Of a stretch of 64,000 bases of DNA, positions 7,839 through 16,711 are shown piece by piece. How positions within the stretch are numbered: position 1 is the first letter of the stretch; each line of letters starts with the position of its first letter. Where the stretch lies: NCBI RefSeq assembly GCF_000317835.1, contig NC_019793.1, positions 2,567,001 through 2,631,000 on the forward strand, in the 5' to 3' direction. This DNA is from Deinococcus peraridilitoris DSM 19664. GTDB lineage: Bacteria > Deinococcota > Deinococci > Deinococcales > Deinococcaceae. The translations under genes and the position numbers were made by a program. The notes beneath the pieces are model-generated. The model worked only from the letters and a program-made list of their open reading frames with translations, was not told where the DNA came from and did not search any database.

Positions 7839-8939
7839 ATGACACGACACTGGATCACCTTTGGCCTGAGCCTGGCCCTGAGTACTTCGGCCTTCGCTCA
7901 AAGCGCGCAGGAACTCGTGCAGCGCGCACAGAACCTCGCGCAGCAGGCCCGCGCGGCCTACCCGCGAGACGCCTGGAATATCGACCGCCCCCTCTTCAAG
8001 CAGGCCGCTGAGGCCGCCGAGCAGGCCGTGCAGGCCGCTCCGAGCGACCCGACGGCCCTGAAGCTCCGCGCACAGATTTACACCGACGCGCGTTTCTGGG
8101 CACGGGCCGAGGTCAGCTGGAACGCTTACCTGCAGACCAACAACGCCGACGCCGAGGCTCGGCGCGCGGCGGCGGAAGTGCAGTACAACCTCGGCTTTGC
8201 CGCCTACCGCCGCGAGCAGCTCGACGTGGCCCGTCAGGCCTTCACGCTGTGCCTGGAATACAACCCTGACGCGCGCTGTGCCGCCTGGGGCGGGCGAGTG
8301 GAGCTCGAAAGCGGCCAGAGCGCCCGCGCCGTGCCCCTGTACGAACAGGCTGTCCGCCTCGCGCCGAACGACCAGAGCAACCAGTACTTCCTGGGCGTGG
8401 CGCGCCGCGCCAGCACTTTTGGTGCCGAGGCAACCAGCGCGTTCAGTCGTGGCTACCGCGCCTTTGAGGCCGGCAACCGGCAAGCCGCCCTGAACGAGTT
8501 TCAGCAGGCCACGCGCCTCGCGCCGCAGTTCACCGACGCTCAGCGCTTTGTCGGACGCCTGGCTTTGGAGCTCGGCCAGGGCGCGGTGGCCCGGCAGGCC
8601 TGGGAAGCCGTGAGCGCGCAACCGGGCGCCAGCGCCGCCGACAAATTCAACCTCGATTTCGCCCGCGAAGTCGAGCAGTTCGGCCTGGAGGCCGTACGGG
8701 CCTTTCGCGCTGCCTACACCCAGTACACCGGCGGCAACAAAGCCGCCGCCGAGCAGGGCTTCGAGAGTGCCACGCAGCAAAGCCCCACCTACCAGAAAGC
8801 CTGGGCGTGGCTGGGCCGCACCCGCTTCGAGCAGAACAATTTCACGGGAGCGGCCCAGGCTTACCAGGTGGCCGTGCAGCTTGACCCCAACGACAAGTCA
8901 AGTGCCTACTTCCTGACGCAGGCCCAGCGCCGCCAGTAG
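7839..8939 (+). CDS. Secreted TPR-repeat protein
   Basis: 366-residue exported protein. Residues 1-22 are a signal peptide (LSLALSTSAFA before QSAQE). The rest is built of tetratricopeptide-like helices; the AxYxxxGNxxAAxxxFxxA pattern recurs, for example FEAGNRQAALNEFQQAT and YTGGNKAAAEQGFESAT. TPR proteins act as protein-interaction scaffolds, here in the periplasm or cell envelope. The longer open frame starts upstream, but the chosen ATG has AGGAGG 5 nt before it and begins the signal peptide. A terminator follows. Confidence 0.85.
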   Translation: MTRHWITFGLSLALSTSAFAQSAQELVQRAQNLAQQARAAYPRDAWNIDRPLFKQAAEAAEQAVQAAPSDPTALKLRAQIYTDARFWARAEVSWNAYLQTNNADAEARRAAAEVQYNLGFAAYRREQLDVARQAFTLCLEYNPDARCAAWGGRVELESGQSARAVPLYEQAVRLAPNDQSNQYFLGVARRASTFGAEATSAFSRGYRAFEAGNRQAALNEFQQATRLAPQFTDAQRFVGRLALELGQGAVARQAWEAVSAQPGASAADKFNLDFAREVEQFGLEAVRAFRAAYTQYTGGNKAAAEQGFESATQQSPTYQKAWAWLGRTRFEQNNFTGAAQAYQVAVQLDPNDKSSAYFLTQAQRRQ

Positions 8940-8952
8940 CGGCCAGGGCGTG

Positions 8953-8989
8953 AAGCGGCAAGGCGGGCCAATCCCACCTCGCCGCTTTT
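8953..8989 (+). terminator. Terminator after the TPR gene
   Basis: AAGCGGC at 8953-8959 pairs with GCCGCTT at 8981-8987. The inner part of the stem has two mismatches, and TTTT closes the structure. It begins 13 bp after the stop codon of the TPR gene. Confidence 0.75.
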
Positions 8990-9164
8990 ACAGGTCAACC
9001 ATCCAGATGGGGCGCTCTTCGGTGCAGGGAAGCTTCCCGCGCTCGGCGTGCCGATCACCGTAGTGGGCGACGAGATTCCCGCACTTTGCTTTGCGCTGCT
9101 CGGGCTTTAAGGTGTACGGGAAGTTTGATGGTGCGTCACGACCGACGCCCGGAGGTGAAGCTGC

Positions 9165-9878
9165 ATGACCGACCGACCCCATATGACCGACGAAAGTTCG
9201 CTGGACGCCGTCCGTTCCCGCTCCTCGATGGAGGACATCGCCAAGCAGGGTGGCCCCCAGGTCGCCACCCCCGACGAGGCCATCACCGCACTCAAGCGGG
9301 GGAACGCCCGTTTTTTCAGTGGCCAGACCACCCAGCAGTCGCTGGGTGTCAACGAACGCCGCGCGCTGATCATGTCGCAGACGCCTTTTGCCATCGTGCT
9401 GGGCTGCTCGGACAGCCGCGTGCCCACCGAGATGATCTTTGATCAGGGCTTTGGTGACATCTTCAGCATCCGGCTGGCCGGCAACGTGGCGTCGGGCGCG
9501 GCGCTGGGCAGCGTCGAGTACGCGGTCAAGCACCTCAAGTGCCGCCTGCTGGTCGTGATGGGTCACGAAGGCTGCGGCGCCGTCAAGGCCGCCATGCTGG
9601 GCGACGAGGTGCTGGCAGAGGAACCCGAAAACGTACGCCTGCTGGTCGAGCGCATTCGCCCGGCGTTGCGTGGGATGCCCCGCATTCGTGACGAGAAGGC
9701 CCGCATGCGCGAGGCGGTCATCAGCAACGTGCGCTCGCAGGTGGCCCTGCTGCGCGAGAATCCGGTGGTGCAGCGCGCCACCCAGGCGGGCAGCCTGAAA
9801 GTCATCGGTGCTTTTTACGAGATCGGCAGCGGCGCGGTGGATTTCCTGATCAGCGATGAGGATCTGGCCGTCGAGTAA
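9165..9878 (+). CDS. Beta-class carbonic anhydrase
   Basis: Cytoplasmic zinc enzyme interconverting CO2 and bicarbonate. The zinc ligands are visible as Cys81, His134 and Cys137 (LGCSDSR, MGHEGCGA), with the Asp83-Arg85 dyad of the active site. The 237-residue length is normal for the family. The start was chosen by GGAGGTG 8 nt upstream; an ATG six codons later is also possible. The gene stands alone, followed by a GC-rich hairpin. Confidence 0.93.
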   Translation: MTDRPHMTDESSLDAVRSRSSMEDIAKQGGPQVATPDEAITALKRGNARFFSGQTTQQSLGVNERRALIMSQTPFAIVLGCSDSRVPTEMIFDQGFGDIFSIRLAGNVASGAALGSVEYAVKHLKCRLLVVMGHEGCGAVKAAMLGDEVLAEEPENVRLLVERIRPALRGMPRIRDEKARMREAVISNVRSQVALLRENPVVQRATQAGSLKVIGAFYEIGSGAVDFLISDEDLAVE

Positions 9879-9946
9879 CGTTGCGGTCCCTGCCAGAACG
9901 CCACACCGGCGTCTGATCCGGCGTTCATGCTCTCTGAAGACCCCGC

Positions 9947-9972
9947 ACCCCGGCCCTTGTGGCCGGGGTAGT
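9947..9972 (+). terminator. GC-rich hairpin after the carbonic anhydrase gene
   Basis: ACCCCGGCC at 9947-9955 pairs perfectly with GGCCGGGGT at 9961-9969 around a 5-nt loop. Only a weak TTT follows, so it may act as a modest terminator. Confidence 0.5.
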
Positions 9973-10047
9973 TTGATGACATCCTGCCATGATGTTTCGT
10001 CACGCTTCCTCGCCAGCACCGCTGAACCCATGACTTGGAGGTCTGCC

Positions 10048-10893
10048 ATGAACGCGAAGGGTCAAGCGCTCGTCCTTGCCACGTTTTTGTCTGCCGCGGG
10101 CGCCGGGTCGGTCACCAGCGTGACGTTCGCGTCCCGGGAACTCGGTCGAAGCTGGGCGTACAGCGTCTACCTCCCCGACGCTTACCAGCCGGACACCACG
10201 AGGTACCCGGTGCTCTACCTGCTGCACGGCAACGGTGGAGACGAGAACAGCTGGCCGAGTGCGGGCAACATTCAGCAGCTGGCCGATCGACTGATTGCGC
10301 GCCGTGAAATTCCCCCCACCATCATCGTGATGCCCTCGGCGGGCACCACCTGGTACGTTGACCGCCAGGAGAAGATGGAGTCGGCCTTCATCAAGGACCT
10401 GCTGCCGCACGTCGACGCCCGCTACAGCACCATCAATTCCCGCGACGGACGGATGCTCGCGGGGTTCTCGATGGGCGGGTACGGTACGGTGCGCTTCGCA
10501 ATGAAGTACCCGGAACTGTTCCGCGCGGCGGCACCCCTCAGCCCCGCCATCTACGATCCGCAACCTCCGGAGAATTCCGCCTCGCGGGTGGTCGGTGTGT
10601 TCGGTACCAACGAGTTTGATCCGGCCGTGTGGACCTCACTGAATTACCCGCGCTTCTTCGAACGCTTTGTGGCCAAGAAGCTGCCGGTTCCGATGTACAT
10701 CCACACCGGGGATGACGATGTCTTCCTGATTCACCGCGACGCCACGAATTTGTACGAACGCCTGCGCGCCGCCGGCCAGCCGGCTGAACTGCGCATCGTG
10801 AACGGCGGGCACAGCTGGGATGTGTGGGGCTCGGCGCTCGGGGACGCCATGAAATACATGTCACGCTTTATCGCCCGACCCGCCTCGAAGTAA
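10048..10893 (+). CDS. Secreted esterase of the alpha/beta-hydrolase (esterase D / PF00756) family
   Basis: 281-residue hydrolase with an N-terminal signal peptide (residues 1-20, ending AGAGS). The fold begins TFASRELGRSWAYSVYLPD. The oxyanion region is YLLHGNGGDENSW. The nucleophile elbow is GFSMGGYG with Ser141. An acid (GDDD near residue 230) and a His (NGGHSWDVW near residue 260) complete the triad. The closest broad class is the antigen-85/S-formylglutathione hydrolase-like esterases; the substrate is unknown. GGAG lies 6 nt before the ATG. A long open frame upstream is non-coding. Confidence 0.88.
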   Translation: MNAKGQALVLATFLSAAGAGSVTSVTFASRELGRSWAYSVYLPDAYQPDTTRYPVLYLLHGNGGDENSWPSAGNIQQLADRLIARREIPPTIIVMPSAGTTWYVDRQEKMESAFIKDLLPHVDARYSTINSRDGRMLAGFSMGGYGTVRFAMKYPELFRAAAPLSPAIYDPQPPENSASRVVGVFGTNEFDPAVWTSLNYPRFFERFVAKKLPVPMYIHTGDDDVFLIHRDATNLYERLRAAGQPAELRIVNGGHSWDVWGSALGDAMKYMSRFIARPASK

Positions 10894-10901
10894 GCAATAC
10901 A

Positions 10902-11149
10902 GCGGTGGTCAAAAGGATTGCGAGTTTTTGCTACTCCTTTTGACCGAGCGGCGAGCGCACAGTGCCCAAAAGCGCGTGCAGGCCAAGCCCTTGGAAAGCA
11001 AGTCCCTGGAAAGCAAGCCCCTGGAGAGGCCAACCTTCGAGGTGTTCAAAGGGGGATACGCCCACTGGGGCTTGGCCTGCACTCGGGCACGCTCTCAGCG
11101 CGGGGAGCGAGTATCCCCAGCGCTGGAACGGACAAACGCTCCAAGCCGC
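10902..11149 (+). repeat. R1 structured intergenic repeat, copy A
   Basis: One of three copies of a dispersed element. It opens with a hairpin: GGTCAAAAGGA at 10907-10917 pairs perfectly with TCCTTTTGACC at 10935-10945. The shared block GACCGAGCGGCGAGCGCACA follows, and the shared end GGAACGGACAAACGCT lies at 11125-11140. The variable middle holds a 14-bp inverted repeat (10977-10990 with 11068-11081) and 15-bp tandem units (10989-11033). It fills the gap between two convergent genes. Confidence 0.75.
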
Positions 11150-12121
11150 TTAATTTCGGAACTTCTGGGTGACCATCAGGCCCCGAGAGCCGCCGTCCAG
11201 AATGCCGATGCCGACCCGGCCGAACTGTGGGCGCAGGATGTTGGCGCGGTGTCCGGGTGAATTCATCAGGCCGGTGTGTGCCAGCGGCAGCGTCGGAGCC
11301 AGGGCGAGATTCTCTCCGGCGCTCAGATAAAAAACGCCTGCCTCCGACAGACGGTCGAAGGGCGTCTTGCCTTCCGGGGTGACGTGTGCGAAATACCCCC
11401 GCTCGAACATGTCGGCCGAGTGACGGCGCGCGACTTCGGTCAACCCGGGATCGGATTGCAGCGGCGCGAGACCGTGGGCGGCGCGCTCCCGGTTGAGCAG
11501 CGTCAGCATCTGTGCCTCCAGCTCGGGTGCGGGCTGGGCGCCCGTGACCCGAAAAGGCAGCGTGACGCGTTCACCCGAGTCGGGGCGAATGGTCCGCGAG
11601 TTCATGGTCTGCTCGACTGCCCGGCCGAACACCGGGTTGAGCGTGGCCTGTGCCCGCTCGGCATAAGTGGCCAGTTCGTTGGCCAGGTGGCTTTCGCGCA
11701 CCTGCTGTCTCAAGGTGGCCGGCAACGGCAAGGTCATCAGCAGGGCAGAAACGATGACCGTGAACAGCCCGCCCTGCAGCAGGGCGGGGATCAGGCCCAG
11801 CAGACGGTTCGTGCGTGCTTCATGGACGCCTCTGGGAATTTTGTGTATCAGCATGTACCCGATCAGGTTGATCAGGGCGCCCCCGAGGACAAAGATCAGC
11901 AGGAAGGCTGCCGGAACTGTCCAGGTTTCTTCCCAGTCAGCCACCTGGCCCAGCCACGCAGCCAGCGTCGGGTAGAAGCGCAGCGCCAGCACAAAGGCGC
12001 CCACCAGGCGCAGGACGTCGATCAGACCCAGCACGAACCCATGCCGCCAGCCCTGAAGTGTGCTCAGGAGGATCAGCCCGATCAGCCCGACATCCACGAA
12101 ATTCCACTCCATCTCCTGCAT
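11150..12121 (-). CDS. CvpA-type membrane domain fused to a secreted CAP (SCP/PR-1) domain
   Basis: 323-residue two-domain protein. Residues about 5-150 carry four hydrophobic helices of the CvpA/colicin V production family (VDVGLIGLILLSTLQGWRHG). Residues about 200-320 form a CAP domain with the family motifs LLNRERAAHGLAPL, RRHSADMFERGYFAH, GENLAL and MNSPGHRANIL. The CAP part should lie outside the cytoplasm. CAP domains of bacteria are often Cys-free, as here, and their activity is uncertain. Two ATG codons lie three residues apart; the first is used. No clear ribosome-binding site is seen. Confidence 0.87.
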   Translation of the reverse strand: MQEMEWNFVDVGLIGLILLSTLQGWRHGFVLGLIDVLRLVGAFVLALRFYPTLAAWLGQVADWEETWTVPAAFLLIFVLGGALINLIGYMLIHKIPRGVHEARTNRLLGLIPALLQGGLFTVIVSALLMTLPLPATLRQQVRESHLANELATYAERAQATLNPVFGRAVEQTMNSRTIRPDSGERVTLPFRVTGAQPAPELEAQMLTLLNRERAAHGLAPLQSDPGLTEVARRHSADMFERGYFAHVTPEGKTPFDRLSEAGVFYLSAGENLALAPTLPLAHTGLMNSPGHRANILRPQFGRVGIGILDGGSRGLMVTQKFRN

Positions 12122-12288
12122 TGTCCCGTGCGTTTTGCCCGTGTGCGTTCACGTGGTGCGTGGTGTCCTTGAGCGAAGCTGAAGTGACCACCGCTTCCAG
12201 TCGGCTCCACCCCGTCCAGCCCTGCAGCGTCGTGTCTGCCGGGTGGTCTGACTGCACAAGGCGGCCGGGCGCCCTGACCCACGCCCCC

Positions 12289-12294
12289 TATACT
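12289..12294 (+). promoter_or_regulatory. -10 box of a leaderless promoter for the FAD oxidase gene
   Basis: TATACT ends 6 nt before the ATG, so transcription should begin at or next to the start codon. No Shine-Dalgarno sequence is present. This is the clearest plus-strand example of the leaderless pattern in the window. Confidence 0.7.
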
Positions 12295-12300
12295 CCCGGC

Positions 12301-13896
12301 ATGACTTCTCGCCCTGCCCTGGCGCATCGCGCCGTTGCCCGCGCTGCGCGTGGCGACGATGCCGAGCCCACGCTGTCACGCGATCCTTTCGATCTGGAAG
12401 GCGTGTCGCGTGACGCGGCACACCTGATCGGGCAGCCGCAGGCGCTCGCTCAGCCCACTTCGGAAGCCCAGATCGCGCGGCTGCTGCGCTCGGGCGCGCG
12501 CGTGCTGCCGGTCGGCGTGCAGAGCTCCCTGACGGGCGGCGGCACGCCCCGGGGTGATGTGGTGCTCAGCCTCGCCCGCTTCGACCTGATGGAGCTTGGC
12601 GCGGACACGGTGCGGGTCGGTGCGGGTGTGCCGCTGCAGACGCTGGGTGCCTTTCTGGCCGGGCATGGGCGGGCCTACCCCGCCACACCCACCTACCTGG
12701 GGGCCACGGTGGGCGGCGCGGTGGCCAACAACGCGGCGGGCGCCGCAACCTACAAGTACGGCACCACCCGCGCCTGGGTCGAGGGGCTCACCGTGGTGCT
12801 GGCGGGCGGTGACGTGCTCGAGGTGCGGCGTGGCGAGGTGCGCGCCAGCGAGGACGGCTTTTTCGAGATTGACGGTCCGGGTGGCCTGCGCCGCATTCCG
12901 CTTCCCACTTATCCGCTGCCGCGGGTGCCCAAACTCGCCGCCGGTTACTACGCCGCTCCGGGCATGGACCTCCTGGATCTGTTCGTCGGCAGCGAAGGGA
13001 CCCTGGGCGTCGTGACCGAAGTCGAACTGCGCACCCAGCCCCTGCGTGATACCGCCTTCGTGCTGCTGCCCCTGCCGGGCGAAAGCGCCGCCCTGCGCCT
13101 GGTCGCCCTGCTGCGCGAGCACAGCCAGCGGACCTGGCAGGGCGCTGACCCGAACGGGCTCGACGTCAGCGCCATCGAGTCCCTGGACGGGCGCTGTCTC
13201 GCCCTGCTGCGCGAGGACGGGCTGACCCGTTTTATTCCCGCGCAGGCCGGATACGCGCTGATCGTGCAGCTCGAACTGCCCTCGGCCCCGCTGGCCGAGC
13301 ACCGCGCCGCCCTAGAGGCCGCCTTCGACGACGACGCGCCCGACGCGCCATTGAAGCGCTTCGTGACGCTGCTGCTGGAACACGACGCCTTCGAGGACGC
13401 CCAGATCGCCCTGCCCGGAGAACCCTTCGCGGCGGAAGTGCTGAAAATCCGTGAGGCTGTTCCAGACGGCGTGAACCGCCGGGTCCGCGAAGCGCAGCGA
13501 CAGGATGCACGCGTCAGCAAGGTCGCCGGGGACATGATCGTGCCCTTCGAGCACTTCGCGGAGCTGATGGCCATCTACCGCCGCGGTTTCGAGGAGCGTG
13601 GCCTCGACTACGCCATCTACGGTCACGCCAGCGACGGCAACGTGCACCCCAACCTGCTTCCGCGCTCGGGCGAGGACGCCGAGTCGGGGCGCGAGCTGTT
13701 GTTCCTGCTGGCCCGCGAGGTGGTGCGCCTGGGTGGCTCGCCCCTCTCGGAGCATGGGGTGGGGAAAAGCCCGGTCAAGCAGGCGATGCTGCGCGAACTG
13801 TTCGGCGAGGCGGGCGTGACGCAGATGCGCGCCGTGAAGCGCGCCCTCGACCCCGCCTGGCAACTGGCGGCGGGCAACATGTTTCCGGAGTCCTAA
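12301..13896 (+). CDS. FAD-linked oxidase of the glycolate/D-lactate dehydrogenase (GlcD) family
   Basis: 531-residue flavoprotein. The N-terminal half is a PCMH-type FAD-binding domain (VLPVGVQSSLTGGGTPRGDV; AVANNAAGAATYKYGTTRAW; GSEGTLGVVTEVEL). The C-terminal half is the FAD-oxidase C domain with the metal and substrate-binding signatures YGHASDGNVHPNLLP and SEHGVGK. Such enzymes oxidise 2-hydroxy acids such as glycolate or D-lactate; the exact substrate is not clear. The start follows a TATACT box by 6 nt. An R2 repeat copy begins directly after the stop codon. Confidence 0.9.
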   Translation: MTSRPALAHRAVARAARGDDAEPTLSRDPFDLEGVSRDAAHLIGQPQALAQPTSEAQIARLLRSGARVLPVGVQSSLTGGGTPRGDVVLSLARFDLMELGADTVRVGAGVPLQTLGAFLAGHGRAYPATPTYLGATVGGAVANNAAGAATYKYGTTRAWVEGLTVVLAGGDVLEVRRGEVRASEDGFFEIDGPGGLRRIPLPTYPLPRVPKLAAGYYAAPGMDLLDLFVGSEGTLGVVTEVELRTQPLRDTAFVLLPLPGESAALRLVALLREHSQRTWQGADPNGLDVSAIESLDGRCLALLREDGLTRFIPAQAGYALIVQLELPSAPLAEHRAALEAAFDDDAPDAPLKRFVTLLLEHDAFEDAQIALPGEPFAAEVLKIREAVPDGVNRRVREAQRQDARVSKVAGDMIVPFEHFAELMAIYRRGFEERGLDYAIYGHASDGNVHPNLLPRSGEDAESGRELLFLLAREVVRLGGSPLSEHGVGKSPVKQAMLRELFGEAGVTQMRAVKRALDPAWQLAAGNMFPES

Positions 13897-14034
13897 GTGT
13901 CTACCGCCTCAGTTCGTCCACCGAAGGGAACAGCACCCAGAACGACAGAACCCAGCGGTAGACAGGCTTCCCCTACTCGCCTCCGCTCGACTTGAGTTTT
14001 GGTGTTCTCCCAAAACTCAAGTGGGAGGTACTTA
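13897..14034 (+). repeat. R2 two-hairpin repeat, copy 1, upstream of nadB
   Basis: The repeat begins at the base after the oxidase stop codon. The first hairpin is closed by GTGTCTACCGC (13897-13907) and GCGGTAGACAG (13955-13965). The second is a perfect 13-bp stem, 13990-14002 with 14010-14022 (ACTTGAGTTTTGG and its complement). It ends with GGGAGGTACTTAG. A second copy in the same orientation lies after nadA. Confidence 0.8.
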
Positions 14035-14161
14035 GCATTCTGAGCGGTGATTTCGAACCCAACTGTATTAAGAGAGGGTGCATTCAGAGAGGGCGCAGTT
14101 CTGCTGCTGCGGGCCGTGCAGTTTACTGCTGAGTTTCACGTTGGTCGCCCTCCAATTCATC

Positions 14162-14189
14162 TTGGCAGGTCGTTCGTGTGTGCTATGGT
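14162..14189 (+). promoter_or_regulatory. Candidate sigma-70 promoter of the nadBCA operon
   Basis: TTGGCA (14162-14167), a 16-bp spacer and TATGGT (14184-14189) preceded by TGTGTGC, which supplies an extended -10. Transcription would start near 14196, giving a leader of about 45-60 nt before nadB. Confidence 0.5.
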
Positions 14190-14257
14190 TGATACTGCTT
14201 GTGAATCCGTTCACCCACTATGCAGGATGCACCGTGCCCATGGGAAACACCTTGTCC

Positions 14258-15823
14258 ATGGAAAAGCAGACGGATCTACTGATCATTGGTGGTGGTGTGG
14301 CCGGGCTTTACGCGGCGCTGTGCGCCCGCAGCCGTGGAATGCGCGTGGTGCTGGTGTGCAAGAGAGCAATCACCGGGGGCAGTACCTACTGGGCGCAGGG
14401 CGGTGTGGCCGCCCCGCTTGCTGCCTGGGACGAGGAGGCGCACGCGCGAGACACCCTCACCGCCGGACGCGGCCTGAGCGACGAGACAGTGGTGCGCGAG
14501 TTCGTGCGCGAGGCCCATACGCACGTCAACGCTTTGGCACGGCTCGGGGTTCCCTTCGCACCGAACCTGGCGCGCGAGGGCGGACACGGTCTGGCCCGTA
14601 TCCGCCAGGCAGGCGGTGATGGAACCGGTCGCGCGATCAGCGAGACGCTGGCACGCCAGGTGGGCGCCGCTGGTGTGGTGGTGTGGGAGCACGCCTTCGC
14701 CCGTGCCCTCCTGCGCGATGACCAGGGCCGCGTGGTCGGCGCCGATATCCTGCCCAAAGGCGGTGGTGTCTGGCGTGTGCGGGCGGGCAGCGTACTGCTC
14801 GCCACCGGCGGGTTCGGCCGTGCCTATCCGGTGACCACCGCCCCACGCGAGGCAACAGGGGATGGGGTGGCCCTCGCCGTCAATGCGGGAGCCCAGGCGC
14901 GCGACATGGAGTTCGTGCAGTTCCACCCCACCGTGGTCATCGCCGGAAGTGAAGGCCTGCTCGTCACGGAAGCAGCGCGCGGCGCGGGCGGTGTGCTGCG
15001 TAACGCACATGGTCACCGTTTCATGACCGCTTATGACCCGCACGGGGAGCTTGCGCCGCGCGACGTGGTCGCGCGCAGCATCCACTCCGAGCGCAGGCGG
15101 ACCGGCAATGTGACCCTCGACCTGTCCCATTTGGGAGCTGCCGAGGTTCGCTCACGCTTCCCGAACGTGCACGCCCGGCTGCTCCGTGAGGGCCTTGACC
15201 TCGCCCGAGACCCCGTTCCCGTGCAACCGGCGGTGCACTACACGATGGGTGGAGTGCGAACTGACGCCTGGGCGCGTACAACCGTGCCCGGCTTGTATGC
15301 GGCGGGGGAAGTTGCGTCCTGTGGCCTCCACGGTGCCAACCGCCTGGCCAGCAACAGTCTTTCGGAAGGCCTGGTCTTCGGAGCGCGCGCTGCGGCTGCG
15401 GCGGCTGAAGAGTTGTCCATCGGGTCGGGTCGGGTCGAAGCCTGTACTGGCGCAGCTGGAGTTGTCCCTGAGCTGGTGCGCGACATCCTCGCCCGTGCAG
15501 CAGGGCTGGAGCGCGAAGCCGGACACCTGCACGCGGCACTGGGCGAACTGGAGAGCGCCCGCCCGTCGCGGGCGCTCTCCGTGCAGCACGGTGACGATCG
15601 CGCGGTGCACGAAGCAGCAAACTTGACACTCATTGGCGCGCTGGTATTGCGTGGGGCACTCGCCCGCGAGGAGTCGCGTGGAGCGCACCTGCGCCTCGAC
15701 TTCCCCGGAATAGGCGAGTACCCCTACCACGTCGTTCAGGACGGTACGCGGGCGTGGCGAGAGCCTCTGGACTCCGCGCGACAACAAGACGCATGCTACG
15801 CCCCGCACAGCACTGTCCTGTAA
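14258..15823 (+). CDS. nadB: L-aspartate oxidase NadB
   Basis: First enzyme of de novo NAD synthesis; oxidises L-aspartate to iminoaspartate using FAD. The FAD-binding motif LLIIGGGVAGLYAAL is at the N-terminus. GGSTYWAQGGVAAP, EFVQFHPT and HYTMGGVRTDAWARTTVPGL are strongly conserved family blocks, as is GEVASCGLHGANRLASNSL. The 521-residue length is typical. The start used gives a family-like N-terminus; an ATG six codons earlier is possible, and neither has a clear ribosome-binding site. It heads the operon nadB-nadC-nadA. Confidence 0.94.
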   Translation: MEKQTDLLIIGGGVAGLYAALCARSRGMRVVLVCKRAITGGSTYWAQGGVAAPLAAWDEEAHARDTLTAGRGLSDETVVREFVREAHTHVNALARLGVPFAPNLAREGGHGLARIRQAGGDGTGRAISETLARQVGAAGVVVWEHAFARALLRDDQGRVVGADILPKGGGVWRVRAGSVLLATGGFGRAYPVTTAPREATGDGVALAVNAGAQARDMEFVQFHPTVVIAGSEGLLVTEAARGAGGVLRNAHGHRFMTAYDPHGELAPRDVVARSIHSERRRTGNVTLDLSHLGAAEVRSRFPNVHARLLREGLDLARDPVPVQPAVHYTMGGVRTDAWARTTVPGLYAAGEVASCGLHGANRLASNSLSEGLVFGARAAAAAAEELSIGSGRVEACTGAAGVVPELVRDILARAAGLEREAGHLHAALGELESARPSRALSVQHGDDRAVHEAANLTLIGALVLRGALAREESRGAHLRLDFPGIGEYPYHVVQDGTRAWREPLDSARQQDACYAPHSTVL

Positions 15824-15862
15824 ACCACTTCCTTGTAAACCACTGCACCCTTGGAGCCGAAC

Positions 15863-16711
15863 ATGTTGACCCTCACAGAGCGATTACGCGCTGCCCTCGC
15901 CGAAGACGTGGGGCGTGGCGACGCCACCACCCTGGGAACCATCCCCGTCGATCAAGCCGGGCATGCGAGCTTCCTGCTCAAACAACCAGGTCTGCTCAGC
16001 GGCTTGAGCGCTGCTGCCCAGGCCTTTACGCTGCTCGATCCCAGCGTGCGGGTGTGCTGGCACGTCACCGAAGGGCAACCCCTGCCCCCCGGTTGCCTGA
16101 TCGGAGAGGTCAGCGGCCCAATGCGCGCCCTGCTCGGAGCCGAACGCGTCGCCCTGAACCTGCTTCAGCGGATGAGCGGCATCGCCACACACACGTACGC
16201 GCATGCACAAGCCCTTCAGGGAACCCGCGCACGCCTGCTCGATACCCGGAAGACCACCCCACTGTGGCGCGACCTGGAGAAACAGGCGACACGTCACGGT
16301 GGTGCGAGCAATCATCGCTGGGGACTCGACGACGGCATTCTGATCAAAGACAACCACATCGAGGCCGTTGGCAGCGTTGCTGAAGCCGTACGCCGTGCAA
16401 GGGCGTCTGCCTACCTGCTCAAGGTCGAGTGCGAGGTCGAGACGCTCGACGAGCTCAGGGAGGCGCTGACGGCTGGAGCAGACCGCGTGCTGCTCGACAA
16501 CATGATGGACACTGTACTGGCTCAGGCGGTTGCCTTACGCGACGAACTCGCTCCACACGTCACCCTGGAAGCCAGTGGCAACATGACCCTCGAGCGTCTG
16601 CCGCGTGTTGCCCAGAGCGGTGTGGATTACATCTCTGTGGGCGCTCTGACACACTCGGCCCCCAGCCTTGACATCAGCCTGAACGTCACCGTGAACAAGG
16701 AGCACCTATGA
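15863..16711 (+). CDS. nadC: Nicotinate-nucleotide pyrophosphorylase NadC
   Basis: Quinolinate phosphoribosyltransferase, converting quinolinate and PRPP to nicotinate mononucleotide. Family motifs are visible: [41 protein letters not shown] and LEASGNM. The 282-residue length is normal. The ATG has GGAG 7 nt upstream; an earlier in-frame TTG is rejected. It overlaps nadA by ATGA, so the two are translationally coupled. Confidence 0.95.
   Translation: MLTLTERLRAALAEDVGRGDATTLGTIPVDQAGHASFLLKQPGLLSGLSAAAQAFTLLDPSVRVCWHVTEGQPLPPGCLIGEVSGPMRALLGAERVALNLLQRMSGIATHTYAHAQALQGTRARLLDTRKTTPLWRDLEKQATRHGGASNHRWGLDDGILIKDNHIEAVGSVAEAVRRARASAYLLKVECEVETLDELREALTAGADRVLLDNMMDTVLAQAVALRDELAPHVTLEASGNMTLERLPRVAQSGVDYISVGALTHSAPSLDISLNVTVNKEHL

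Noticed and set aside
10962..11153. Small plus-strand proteins predicted inside R1 copy A
   Set aside because: The frames follow 15-bp tandem units and stems of the repeat; copies B and C do not keep the frame.
14078..14257. Long N-terminal extension of nadB by 60 codons
   Set aside because: The extension runs through the promoter-like TTGGCA-TATGGT region and has no similarity to NadB proteins.
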